In this document: positions 24,986 to 32,445 of the stretch, piece after piece
How the letters are laid out: every line of letters begins with the position of its first letter
Position numbering within the stretch: position 1 is the stretch's first letter
DNA from: Bacteroidaceae bacterium
GTDB taxonomy: Bacteria; Bacteroidota; Bacteroidia; Bacteroidales; Bacteroidaceae
Length of the DNA stretch: 36,035 nt
Assembly (NCBI GenBank): GCA_024401225.1
Contig: JAKSLM010000027.1
Location: 1 to 36,035, forward strand
Reading direction: 5' to 3'
The notes under the pieces: model-generated
Told to the model about the DNA's origin: nothing
Database searches by the model: none
The model's input: the letters and a program-made list of their open reading frames with translations, nothing else
Translations under genes and position numbers: made by a program

Positions 24986-26740
24986 GTGAAACTCCACCAT
25001 TACATATCATCCATCATCATTCAGGCATCAGTTATGCTGCTGGTGCTTCTGCTTGCGTCGTCGTGCGGGCGTAAGGAGGCTGACGAACTGTTCGTGCGTG
25101 TAGAGGCAGTGATGGACGAGCATCCTGACTCCGCACTCGCCATGCTCGATAGCGTGGCATACATGACCGATGGCTACTCACGTTCGCAGCGCATGCGCTA
25201 CCATCTGCTTCATGCCAAGGCGCAGAACAAGGCATACGTCGACTTCACCTCCGACAGCATCATGAAGGAGGTCGTGGCGTACTACGATGCCCACGGCACA
25301 GCCAACGAACAGGTGGAGGCGCACTACCTGCTGGGATGCGTGTACCGCGATCTCAAGGAGTCGCCTATGGCACTCCAATGCTATCTCGATGCCACCGAGA
25401 AGGCTGACACCCTGAGCGCTGATTGCGACTACGGCATGCTGATGAGGGTATGGGGGCAGATAGCAAATGAGTTTGACCGACAGGCCATGCCATATAAAGA
25501 ACTGGAGGCTTTGGAAGAATTTAGAAAATATGCGAAGTTATGCGATGATACCCTGAACTATATTGTAGGCATAGAGTTAGATAGAAAGGCGTATTTTTTG
25601 TTGAGCGATACAATAAAAGCAATTGAGAGTATAAACAAAGCATCTGCTCTATTTAGAAAACATAATATGGATTCGGATGCGGCAATTTCGTCCTTGCCAT
25701 TAGTATCAATTTATCTAAAAAGGAATGAGATAAGAGAAGCGGAGATATTATTGAATAATTTTGAACGAAAGTCAATGCTGTTTGATGAATTTAATGAGAT
25801 AGCAAAAGGACGTGAACATTATTATTGTATAAAAGGAGAATATTATCGGCTTGTTAATGAGTTAGATTCTGCACAAAGCTATTTCTATAAAGCTTTGAAA
25901 TATGGACAATATTTTGATGCGTATGAGGGCCTTCTGAACCTATATGTAAGCAATAATGCCACAGACTCTATAGTCAAGTACTCTAGGCTAAAGGACCAAG
26001 CAATTTATAACGATTATACCTCCCTCCATACCCAAGCCATGTTCAATGCAGATGGGATGTTCGACTATTCCCGTAATCAGCGCATTGCAGCGGAGAAAGA
26101 ATTAGAATCAGCGCATAGTCGGATTCTTATATACATTATTCTTATTGTTTCGTGTGTCATAACATTCGTTCTGTACATACTTTATAGCAAGAAGATCAGA
26201 CGGAAGGAGGCAGAAAGAATCATGGCGCGAAATGAATATTTGAAGATGCTTGAGAATTATTCAAAGTCAAAAGAAGAACTTGACTTAGTAAACTATGATT
26301 TCGCAAATTATGTCAAGATAAAGGAAGAGGAGATTGCAAATTTACAAATTTGCATTAATGAAATTGAGAAGCAGGATTCTGGTTTGGGCGAACAAATCAA
26401 CGTCAATAAGATATTACAGGACGAAACCATGCAGGTGTTTAATGACATGCTATCCCCAAGAAATACACATAGCATTACCGAAAAAGATTGGCAAAGCTTA
26501 ACGAATCTCACCTCACACTATTTACCAGAATTCTATGCCAAGATAGTAAATAACAATTGTCTTAGCAAGACAGAACTAAGGGTTGTGATACTGACCAGAT
26601 TGGGATTCTCCAATAGTTCAATTTCCATCATAATGGAAAGGTCTATTCAGCATGTCACAAATACAAAATCAAGTGCAAACAGAAAGTTATTTAGTGAAAA
26701 TACATCTAAAAGGTTGTACGACAATTTACTGACAATGTGA
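24986..26740 (+). CDS. TPR membrane protein with LuxR-like C-terminal helix-turn-helix
   Basis: A 584-residue protein starting at GTG 24986. A lipoprotein-type signal peptide ends at LASSC-G (Cys27). Helical TPR-like repeats fill about 35-365, one membrane helix lies near 375-397 (ILIYIILIVSCVITFVLYI), a coiled coil near 400-470, and the end (about 525-575) reads LSKTELRVVILTRLGFSNSSI, close to the LuxR-type helix-turn-helix pattern. This plan, periplasmic TPR plus cytoplasmic DNA-binding end, is common in unnamed Bacteroidetes regulators. Codon use is GC-rich for the first ~155 residues and AT-rich afterwards, suggesting a mosaic gene. It may regulate the downstream DUF3244-C10-barrel genes. 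The DNA-binding call is moderate. Confidence 0.75.
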   Translation: MKLHHYISSIIIQASVMLLVLLLASSCGRKEADELFVRVEAVMDEHPDSALAMLDSVAYMTDGYSRSQRMRYHLLHAKAQNKAYVDFTSDSIMKEVVAYYDAHGTANEQVEAHYLLGCVYRDLKESPMALQCYLDATEKADTLSADCDYGMLMRVWGQIANEFDRQAMPYKELEALEEFRKYAKLCDDTLNYIVGIELDRKAYFLLSDTIKAIESINKASALFRKHNMDSDAAISSLPLVSIYLKRNEIREAEILLNNFERKSMLFDEFNEIAKGREHYYCIKGEYYRLVNELDSAQSYFYKALKYGQYFDAYEGLLNLYVSNNATDSIVKYSRLKDQAIYNDYTSLHTQAMFNADGMFDYSRNQRIAAEKELESAHSRILIYIILIVSCVITFVLYILYSKKIRRKEAERIMARNEYLKMLENYSKSKEELDLVNYDFANYVKIKEEEIANLQICINEIEKQDSGLGEQINVNKILQDETMQVFNDMLSPRNTHSITEKDWQSLTNLTSHYLPEFYAKIVNNNCLSKTELRVVILTRLGFSNSSISIIMERSIQHVTNTKSSANRKLFSENTSKRLYDNLLTM

Positions 26741-26857
26741 TTTTTTTTTATTAGAGGTAGAGTACAACATTTTGATTAGTAAAGTGATAAAACAAATTGT
26801 GTATTTTTTGTTTACTTTAATTGACTGAATTAATACCGTAATTTCAATAGAATGGTA

Positions 26858-26865
26858 TATTTTTG
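26858..26865 (+). promoter_or_regulatory. -7 box TATTTTTG ahead of the DUF3244 gene
   Basis: A TAnnTTTG match lies 33 bases before the ATG at 26899. No TTG is present at the normal upstream distance, which fits a promoter that needs an activator. Confidence 0.5.
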
Positions 26866-26898
26866 CGGCGAATTTAGTTTTATCAACCTAAACAAAAA

Positions 26899-27255
26899 AT
26901 GAAAAAATTATTTATTGCCATTCTATTTGCTTGCATAGGCTATTCTTCTGCCAATGCAGATGGAAAAGTGATTGTAATCACTGCAAGAGAATCAAATCAA
27001 GATGGTCATCAACCACCTCGTTCTCCAATCCGTATCCCATCAGTCTACATCGACGGTAACATTCTTACCTTCGATGCCTCATGTATCGGCTGCACCATAT
27101 CACTCGTGCAGGACGATGAAGTGATCTATACAGCTACCGTCATCGAGACCGACGACTGGGAAGGTGAGGTTGTGCTCCCAGAATACCTTACTGGCGTGTT
27201 TGAGCTCCAGCTCCAGATTGGAGCAATCACCTTCGTGGGCGAAATAGAAATGTAA
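26899..27255 (+). CDS. DUF3244 periplasmic protein
   Basis: A 118-residue exported protein with a signal peptide (about 1-20, ANA-DGK) and one small beta-sandwich of the DUF3244 type (DGNILTFDAS, CTISLVQDDEVIYTATV, GVFELQLQIGAITFVGEIEM). In Bacteroidetes, DUF3244 genes often sit beside C10 (streptopain-like) peptidases, and related small proteins inhibit such enzymes, so an inhibitor or chaperone role for the next gene is plausible but inferred. It is the first gene of a probable three-gene operon (gaps of 31 and 19 bases). The central part of the gene is GC-rich while its start and the next gene are AT-rich. Confidence 0.82.
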   Translation: MKKLFIAILFACIGYSSANADGKVIVITARESNQDGHQPPRSPIRIPSVYIDGNILTFDASCIGCTISLVQDDEVIYTATVIETDDWEGEVVLPEYLTGVFELQLQIGAITFVGEIEM

Positions 27256-27286
27256 AATAACGTTTAAGAACAATAGTAATACACTC

Positions 27287-28600
27287 ATGAAAAAGTTTAT
27301 ATTATTAGCATCCATGTTAGGACTTCTTGGTAGTTGTAGCAATGAACTAACAGAACTTGAAAGCAATGTGAAAGTACAATCAGAGCAAAAAGATGCTCAT
27401 TCTTACGTCTCGTACGAACAGGCTTTGGATATTTCGAGACATTACATTTCGAATACTACCGACACAAGAGCAGCTTCATATCCATCGGTAAAGAATCATT
27501 TCATCTGGAGGGAGACAAAGAATAAAACACGTGGAGTTGGAGATAGCATAGAGGTGGCGTTTCATGTCATTAACTTTGGGGACAATGCTGGATTTGCGAT
27601 TGTTTCTACAGATGCACGTACAACACCTGTGTATGCGTATTCTCATGAAGGTAACATATCCGAAGAGAGCTTTGAAACAAACGCAGGACTTCAGTTTTTT
27701 ATGGAATCAGCAACAGACCTCTACAGGGAAGAAGTCTTATCTTATAATGCAGACCTTGTCCCAACTTCACATCTTGACATACCGATTCCCCTGCCGGAGG
27801 ATTCAATACCCTTAAATTGTATTATAGTAACTGTTGATGGAGAACGATTTTATCGTGGAGGATACTCGCATGATACAAGAGTATCTTGTTCACTTGGTAC
27901 GGAATGGGGAAGTTACTATCCTTACAATGCTCAGTTTCCAGATCTTAGCTCTGAGCAAATGGGTATTAACTCTATGCTGAATAATAAAAAAGCACCAACA
28001 AGTGGGGCTGTATCCATAGGACAAATTGCTGCGTATTTTTGTCATCCATCGACACACGGAGGTGTTACATTTGATTGGAATGCCATAAATGCACAAAATG
28101 GCTTTGTCTATGGTAGTAATCCTGGCTACAATAGTAATTGTGTATCATCATTGCTTTCGGAGATTTCGTCATATCTAAATAGCTATATTACCGTAAATGA
28201 TAATTATGACAATTTGGGTGACATCAGAAGTACTATTAGACACTTTGGCTTCAACGCATCGTCCAGAGAAAACTTCAGTTCGTCAAAAGTATGTGGTTCT
28301 ATAGGTCGGGGTCATCCTGTGATAGCTTATGGAGAACCATATTTGAATGGTTATCAATCTACTGGATCTTGTACATGGGTAATAGACTCATATGAATATC
28401 GCTACAATGTAGTTATACATTATTATACAGATCCTCCATACAACGAGGCTTTTAGACGTGAAACAACTGGTCCAACCTATTTCCATTGTAATTGGGGAGA
28501 AAATGGAAACGACAATGGATATTATCTTAATACATTTAATAGAATCCATTATGGTTTAAGAAACGTAAAAACAATTTGTGATATATATCCTGAAGATTAG
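27287..28600 (+). CDS. C10 (SpeB-like) peptidase homologue lacking catalytic Cys and His
   Basis: A 437-residue lipoprotein (lipobox LLGSC, Cys17) with an N-terminal prodomain (about 35-150) and a C10 streptopain fold (about 195-437). The fold is clear from WGSYYPYNAQFP, the Q-I-x-A-Y helix, GHPVIAYG, TWVIDSYEY and HCNWGENGNDNGYYL. The nucleophile segment, normally G-C-V-A, reads APTSGAVSIGQI (residues 236-247): by gap-free alignment the Cys position is Ser239 and no Cys is present. The catalytic His of GHAWVIDGY is Cys362 (SCTWVIDSY). It is therefore probably a pseudo-peptidase, unless Ser/Cys do unusual chemistry. The frame is intact, so this is not decay by stop codons. The gene is AT-rich throughout. 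Confidence 0.83.
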   Translation: MKKFILLASMLGLLGSCSNELTELESNVKVQSEQKDAHSYVSYEQALDISRHYISNTTDTRAASYPSVKNHFIWRETKNKTRGVGDSIEVAFHVINFGDNAGFAIVSTDARTTPVYAYSHEGNISEESFETNAGLQFFMESATDLYREEVLSYNADLVPTSHLDIPIPLPEDSIPLNCIIVTVDGERFYRGGYSHDTRVSCSLGTEWGSYYPYNAQFPDLSSEQMGINSMLNNKKAPTSGAVSIGQIAAYFCHPSTHGGVTFDWNAINAQNGFVYGSNPGYNSNCVSSLLSEISSYLNSYITVNDNYDNLGDIRSTIRHFGFNASSRENFSSSKVCGSIGRGHPVIAYGEPYLNGYQSTGSCTWVIDSYEYRYNVVIHYYTDPPYNEAFRRETTGPTYFHCNWGENGNDNGYYLNTFNRIHYGLRNVKTICDIYPED

Positions 28601-28619
28601 CAACTTAACACCAAATACA

Positions 28620-29216
28620 ATGAAAAAGAAATCATTTCTTATCACTCTGCTTATGCTGATTGGCATTTGCTGCAGCATGCAGGCTCAGACATTCCAATGG
28701 GGTGTCAGGGCTGGTGCAAACATCAACACAAAATCAAGCACGCCATATTGCTACGACATCAAGTGGCGCCCAGGTTTCAATGCCGGACTGGTAGGAATTT
28801 ATAACATTAGTGACGCTTTTGCTATAGAAGCAGATTTGCAGTATTCTTATGTTTGTTCCATAGATACGACAAAATATATTTTTACTAACCCATATTCAAA
28901 GGCATCTCTTCAGAATACTACTAAATCACATTTTGTTGACATTCCTGTATTGGTAAAGGTCAGATTGTTCAAGGGATTGTGTATTGAAGCTGGCCCACAA
29001 TTGGGTTTGCAGATATCAAACAAACAAATATATGGTGGTGCCACGAATAACGATGGTGGCAATGTTGTGAATTTCTCTTTGGTAGGAGGATTCAGTTATG
29101 CTATCAATGACCATTGGGGTGTGGATGTGCGCTATGTACATGCATTCACAAACCATATCCATTCCCGTGAGGATCGCAACCGCACCATCCAGCTTGCAGC
29201 GAGCTACCTGTTTTGA
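28620..29216 (+). CDS. Small outer-membrane beta-barrel protein (porin-family fold)
   Basis: A 198-residue exported barrel protein of the OmpW/PorT-like Bacteroidetes type (PF13568-like). A signal peptide covers 1-22 (MQA-QTF). Strand repeats are visible: FQWGVRAGANINT, PGFNAGLVGIYNI, DAFAIEADLQYSY, VDIPVLVKVRLF, CIEAGPQLGLQI, GGFSYAINDHWGVDVRYVH and a final RTIQLAASYLF ending in Phe, as expected for recognition by the barrel assembly machinery. It starts 19 bases after the C10 homologue and is probably translated from the same message. Codon use is GC-rich at both ends and AT-rich in the middle, which suggests recombination inside the gene. Confidence 0.85.
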   Translation: MKKKSFLITLLMLIGICCSMQAQTFQWGVRAGANINTKSSTPYCYDIKWRPGFNAGLVGIYNISDAFAIEADLQYSYVCSIDTTKYIFTNPYSKASLQNTTKSHFVDIPVLVKVRLFKGLCIEAGPQLGLQISNKQIYGGATNNDGGNVVNFSLVGGFSYAINDHWGVDVRYVHAFTNHIHSREDRNRTIQLAASYLF

Positions 29217-29298
29217 TTGACAGGTGCTCTGCTGGGATCTTCTGCTGCTTCATGGGACACAAAAATATCACGGATAAGTAAAAAACATCGAACAAAGT

Positions 29299-29329
29299 TT
29301 TGCGGTATAAGCGAAAAACAGTAACTTTG
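29299..29329 (+). promoter_or_regulatory. Promoter of the rod-like candidate RNA
   Basis: TTTG (29299-29302), 19 bp, TAACTTTG (29322-29329). The predicted start (about 29336) falls at the base of the first hairpin. Confidence 0.75.
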
Positions 29330-29334
29330 CCGCT

Positions 29335-29591
29335 GCAGATGAGATATAGCATCTGCCATCGTCAGAAATGACGGTGTGTTTTGATAGACGTAAATACATC
29401 ATATCCATTCTTTAAAGCCTGGAAAACTTAAAAGTATAAACACTGGAAAATGATGCGTTGAACGTCCATGCTGTGTATTTCAATCACTTGAAATATGAAT
29501 TGGCGTGGATGTTCTTTGCATGTTTCCAGTGTGGGGAATTTCCAGGCTCCTAAGAATGGAACGCATTGAACACAAAATCCACGCCTTTTTT
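29335..29591 (+). ncRNA. Candidate ~255-nt structured RNA with rod-like domain
   Basis: No reading frame is present, but the stretch has a promoter, a terminator and dense complementarity. Hairpin 1: 29335-29341 with 29350-29356 (7 bp). Hairpin 2: 29357-29364 with 29369-29376 (8 bp, GAAA loop). Rod: four stacked helices, 29416-29425/29539-29548 (10 bp), 29440-29449/29523-29532 (10 bp), 29460-29471/29503-29514 (12 bp with wobble pairs) and 29476-29483/29488-29495 (8 bp). The first two rod helices both contain TGGAAA/TTTCCA. The layout is 6S-like in outline, but I do not recognise a family, and no reverse transcriptase (as for a retron) is nearby. Confidence 0.62.
29502..29591 (+). terminator. 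Terminator of the rod RNA, competing with its third helix
   Basis: GGCGTGGAT (29502-29510) is perfectly complementary to ATCCACGCC (29577-29585), which is followed by TTTTTT. The same left arm also pairs inside the rod (with 29460-29471), so the two folds exclude each other. Confidence 0.6.
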
Positions 29592-29685
29592 CTTTTTTTC
29601 ACAGCACGAAAAACACTTTTCAATTTTCCAAAGTTTAGGTATTTAGTGAACAAAAACACAGGAAAAACTACATGCGAGCACTAGT

Positions 29686-30125
29686 GTTGATTTGGACTGA
29701 TTTCCCACAGAGGCACAGAGAGCACTGAGATATATACCATGCGGATAGTGGGAGAACACAGAGTCGCCCTTCTGGCGATTGTACCATCAGAGGCACCGCA
29801 TGGCTCTGTGTCCTCCTCCTGCGCAGCACGAAGTGCCAAAGCCTCGGTGACAAGAAGAAAGAACTCTGTTTCCTCTGTGTCTCTGTGGGAATTAAAAAAT
29901 ATCTGTTGTTGATTTGGACTGATTTCCCACAGAGGCACAGAGAGCACTGAGATATATACCATGCGGATAGTGGGAGCCTACAGAGTCGCCCTTCTGGCGA
30001 TTGTACCATCAGAGGCACCGCATGGCTCTGTGTCCTCCTCCTGCGCAGCACGAAGTGCCAAAGCCTCGGTGACAAGAAGAAAGAACTCTGTTTCCTCTGT
30101 GTCTCTGTGGGAATTAAAAAATATC
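29686..30125. repeat. Tandem duplication of a 222-bp palindromic unit
   Basis: Two nearly identical units (29686-29907 and 29908-30125) differ mainly at GAGAACACAG versus GAGCCTACAG. Each unit starts with TTTCCCACAGAGGCACAGAG and ends with CTCTGTGTCTCTGTGGGAA, so its ends are an imperfect inverted repeat. CACAGAG-rich units of this kind recur as dispersed intergenic repeats in many bacteria. I see no real gene in it; the open frames on both strands arise from the repeat. Confidence 0.88.
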
Positions 30126-30171
30126 AGTCGAAAAGTAAAAACATAAGAATCCTGTAAAATAAATTCAACCA

Positions 30172-30621
30172 ATGAAAAACAGAAAGACGTATGGCCACAA
30201 CAACCGCACGGCTGGAGGCAGCTTCAATGAGAGAAATGTACATTTCAGAGACATAAACATCAATATCAACTACGCAGCACGCGATGCTAACGATGCTTCG
30301 GCACACGACGTGGGCTACGAGGTGCGCACCAGCATCGAGCAAGCTCTGGCTGTGATAAGCGACGGCGTGGAGAAGGAACGGACTCTGGGGGTGGAGGAGG
30401 AACTGATGCCTCTGTTCTACAACAACAGGGAGGAGATGCAGAAGTTTCTCGCTGCCATCAGCAATGCCCGGCCGCAGGACATCACAAGCATGGTGTGCGG
30501 ACTGGTGGAGAGGCACATCATCTCCGACATGTCGTGCAAGGGCCCTCTGTGGCATATTCTCAACCGCCACGGCCTGTACAATAATAGCAAAAGGACGTGG
30601 AACAAGCAGGTGAACTGGTGA
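30172..30621 (+). CDS. Hypothetical 149-residue protein
   Basis: A 149-residue soluble protein that I do not recognise. The N-terminal 40 residues are Asn/Arg-rich (GGSFNERNVHFRDINININY); the rest is predicted helical, with an acidic middle (DGVEKERTLGVEEELMPLF) and a basic end (NSKRTWNKQ). It has no signal peptide or membrane segment. Codon use is GC-rich, like the clamp-like and replication-like genes that follow after a terminator and a new promoter. It lies just left of the iteron-like array, so a role with that module is conceivable but unsupported by motif. Confidence 0.72.
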   Translation: MKNRKTYGHNNRTAGGSFNERNVHFRDINININYAARDANDASAHDVGYEVRTSIEQALAVISDGVEKERTLGVEEELMPLFYNNREEMQKFLAAISNARPQDITSMVCGLVERHIISDMSCKGPLWHILNRHGLYNNSKRTWNKQVNW

Positions 30622-30630
30622 GGATGTACG

Positions 30631-30720
30631 GTTCCCAACAGTTCCCGATAGTTCCCGTTAGTTCCCGCCAGTTCCCGCAAAAGTTCTTTTTAGTTCTTTT
30701 TAGTTCCCGTTAGTTCCCGG
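30631..30720. repeat. Nine iteron-like 10-bp repeats (GTTCCC...)
   Basis: Five units GTTCCCnnnn start at 30631, 30641, 30651, 30661 and 30671. After a 2-bp shift, four more start at 30683, 30693, 30703 and 30713, two of them GTTCTT. The 10-bp period places all boxes of each block on one face of the helix. It lies between the 149-residue gene and the replication-like operon. Confidence 0.85.
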
Positions 30721-30721
30721 C

Positions 30722-30765
30722 ATGCTCCTCGACACGATTTTTTCTTGTCGGTGAGCATTTTTGTT
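30722..30765 (+). terminator. Terminator between the hypothetical gene and the replication-like operon
   Basis: ATGCTC-CT-CGACA (30722-30734) pairs with TGTCG-GT-GAGCAT (30746-30758), followed by TTTTGTTTTT. Its right arm overlaps the TTG box of the next promoter. Confidence 0.72.
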
Positions 30766-30775
30766 TTTACCTTTG
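30745..30775 (+). promoter_or_regulatory. Promoter of the DUF4248-clamp-replication operon
   Basis: TTG (30745-30747), 20 bp, TACCTTTG (30768-30775). The TTG lies in the right arm of the preceding terminator, so termination and initiation share sequence. Confidence 0.7.
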
Positions 30776-30826
30776 CGGCACCCTTCGCGATGGGAATGTT
30801 GAATTTCTAAAAAAAGTAATTTGAAT

Positions 30827-30988
30827 ATGGACAGTGAACAGAAACAGAGGCTGCGCGATGCCATAGCATCGCTGCAGGCACTGGTCGACGACTCTCCGTC
30901 GACACACAGCAGTAGGCCATCAGTCAGCACGGCAGAGGAGGGCCGTCATGAGCGCACCACCTTTCCCTCGCGACGGCGATGGTGGTGA
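30827..30988 (+). CDS. Small 53-residue helical protein overlapping DUF4248
   Basis: A 53-residue frame opening MDSEQKQRLRDAIASLQALV, which reads as an amphipathic helix with normal amino-acid use, then a Ser/Arg-rich tail. It is the first ATG after the promoter at 30745-30775. Its last 41 bases overlap the DUF4248 gene in another frame. The tail could be an artefact of running into that gene, so the true product may be mainly the first ~30 residues. No known domain. Confidence 0.45.
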   Translation: MDSEQKQRLRDAIASLQALVDDSPSTHSSRPSVSTAEEGRHERTTFPSRRRWW

Positions 30989-31208
30989 CGGCGGCTACAC
31001 GTGGATGACGCGCTCCGCCCTGGCGCAGCGCTTATTCCCTAACCTCTCGCCCAAGGATGCCGGCATACGCCTGGCTGGCATCATAATGAGCACGCCATGG
31101 TTGCTCACTCGCCTCAGGCGCCTCGGGTATATGCCCAACAGGAGGGGATATACGCCGGAGATGGTCAAGACCATCATTCAGGCGGTCGGCACCGCCCATA
31201 ATCATTAA
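30948..31208 (+). CDS. DUF4248 family protein, copy 1
   Basis: An 86-residue protein whose part from residue 20 onward matches the DUF4248 pattern: TRSALAQRLFPNLSPKDAG, then a helix ending in LRRLGYMPNRRGYTPEMV and a final I-I-Q helix. This is a small helical, probably DNA-associated family found beside HU-like genes and replication/mobility modules in Bacteroidales. It overlaps the small frame before it and precedes the clamp-like gene by 29 bases in one apparent operon. A later start at 31005 (Met20) would give the domain alone. A second member lies at 34293-34508 on the other strand. Confidence 0.82.
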   Translation: MSAPPFPRDGDGGDGGYTWMTRSALAQRLFPNLSPKDAGIRLAGIIMSTPWLLTRLRRLGYMPNRRGYTPEMVKTIIQAVGTAHNH

Positions 31209-31237
31209 CCCACAATCAAAACAAACAGTAAGAAGAT

Positions 31238-32443
31238 ATGAAACTGAATATCACTGGTTCGGAACTTGAGAACCACCTTCGACCTCTGCGTGCCATAGTG
31301 CGCCAGAGCGACGAGAAGAACTACGACAGCATTGGGCTGTCGATCACCGTGGAGGACGACGGACGCAAGTGCCTCCGCGCTGCCATTGCACAACCTACCT
31401 ACGATGCCTTCATCCGTCTGAACCTCAGCGGGGCAGGGGCGGATGCCGACTGCAACGCTGGCAATGAGCCCATCGATGCCGATGCCGTGGCATGCAGCAG
31501 GGACGAGCTGTGGGTGTTCGCACGCTCGGCTCTGAGCGCCGTGAACCGCAGCGTGGGACAGCTGCGGGCGGACTACGTGGCTACGGGCAGTGCGCTCGAT
31601 GTCAGCCTGGGCGAGGACGCTTCGCTCCACCTCGACGGCATGTACCGCAGGAAGGCGCTTGAGTACCCCGACCATGATGCGATAGTGGAGTCGGACGAGG
31701 CTTTGCTCTACGGCACCTTCATGGCTGGCACGCTGCCCGAGGCTCTGCGCACGGCATTGGCGGTGAGCCGTCTGGGCGGTCGCAGCAGCAACCCTATGGA
31801 GCAGGCGGTACACCTCACCCTGGGTGCCGACCAGCTGGTGGTCGAAGCCCTCTCGATGACTGCCCAGCACGAGTATCGAAGCGAGACCGCCCTTGCCATC
31901 GACGAGCGGTGCCGCGTGGATCAGCCTGTACACGTATGCATCAGCCGCGACGGGGCGCAGGTGCTCTCGGACATGGCTGCCATAAGCGGTGGCACGGTAC
32001 ACTGGGTGTATAGCCGCGCACAGCAGATGCTCATGGCGTGGTGCCAGCCGTACGTGCTGCGCCTCGACGCGCAGGAGGTGCCTGACTGCGTCTGCACGCC
32101 TGTGGAGCCGGGCGCACGCGGCATGCGCATTGACACGAGGGCGATGCGGCGTGCCATACAGCGTGCACGCAATGTCGGGGCGCGCGTGGCCGAAGTCGTG
32201 TGCCACGTGTCGGGCATGGCCGAACTGGTCACCCCTGGCCGATCGGTGGTCATGACGCTCCCGTCGCGCTGCGTAGGCGAGGGACTGACGGGGCAGCGCA
32301 CGTTCCGTCTGCCGGTCAATGTGGTTCACGCCATGATGAGTGGCATACTGGCCGACGAGGTTGTGATCAGCTTCGACGACGATAGCGAGTACGTGGTGCT
32401 GGAGACTGACCTCGGAGTAACTAACACTATCAGCGAGGTGTAG
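31238..32443 (+). CDS. Divergent DnaN-like sliding clamp
   Basis: A 401-residue protein with the three-domain pattern of the DNA polymerase III beta clamp. Domain I about 1-150 opens MKLNITGSELENHLRPLRAI. Domain II about 160-285 has the helix PEALRTALAVS, strand LVVEALSMTAQHEY (in place of LxxVATDGHRL), VHVCISRDGAQVLSDM (in place of VIVPRKGVxEL) and a closing VPD. Domain III about 296-395 has MRIDTRAMRRAIQRA, LPVNVVHAMMSGI and VVISFDDDSEYVVLE. Length is slightly above the usual 365-375. It is strongly diverged and sits with replication-like genes instead of dnaA, so it is probably an element-encoded clamp. There is no database confirmation; fold prediction would settle it. Confidence 0.62.
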   Translation: MKLNITGSELENHLRPLRAIVRQSDEKNYDSIGLSITVEDDGRKCLRAAIAQPTYDAFIRLNLSGAGADADCNAGNEPIDADAVACSRDELWVFARSALSAVNRSVGQLRADYVATGSALDVSLGEDASLHLDGMYRRKALEYPDHDAIVESDEALLYGTFMAGTLPEALRTALAVSRLGGRSSNPMEQAVHLTLGADQLVVEALSMTAQHEYRSETALAIDERCRVDQPVHVCISRDGAQVLSDMAAISGGTVHWVYSRAQQMLMAWCQPYVLRLDAQEVPDCVCTPVEPGARGMRIDTRAMRRAIQRARNVGARVAEVVCHVSGMAELVTPGRSVVMTLPSRCVGEGLTGQRTFRLPVNVVHAMMSGILADEVVISFDDDSEYVVLETDLGVTNTISEV

Positions 32444-32445
32444 CT

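Noticed and set aside
29335-29591. Retron msr-msd reading of the rod RNA
   Set aside because: No reverse transcriptase gene is found anywhere in the window.
29668-30075. 135-residue minus-strand frame in the tandem duplication
   Set aside because: It repeats itself exactly with the DNA duplication and encodes no plausible protein.
31205-32329. 374-residue minus-strand frame in the clamp-like gene
   Set aside because: His/Arg/Ala-rich antisense product typical of GC-rich coding DNA; the plus-strand frame has recognisable clamp domains.
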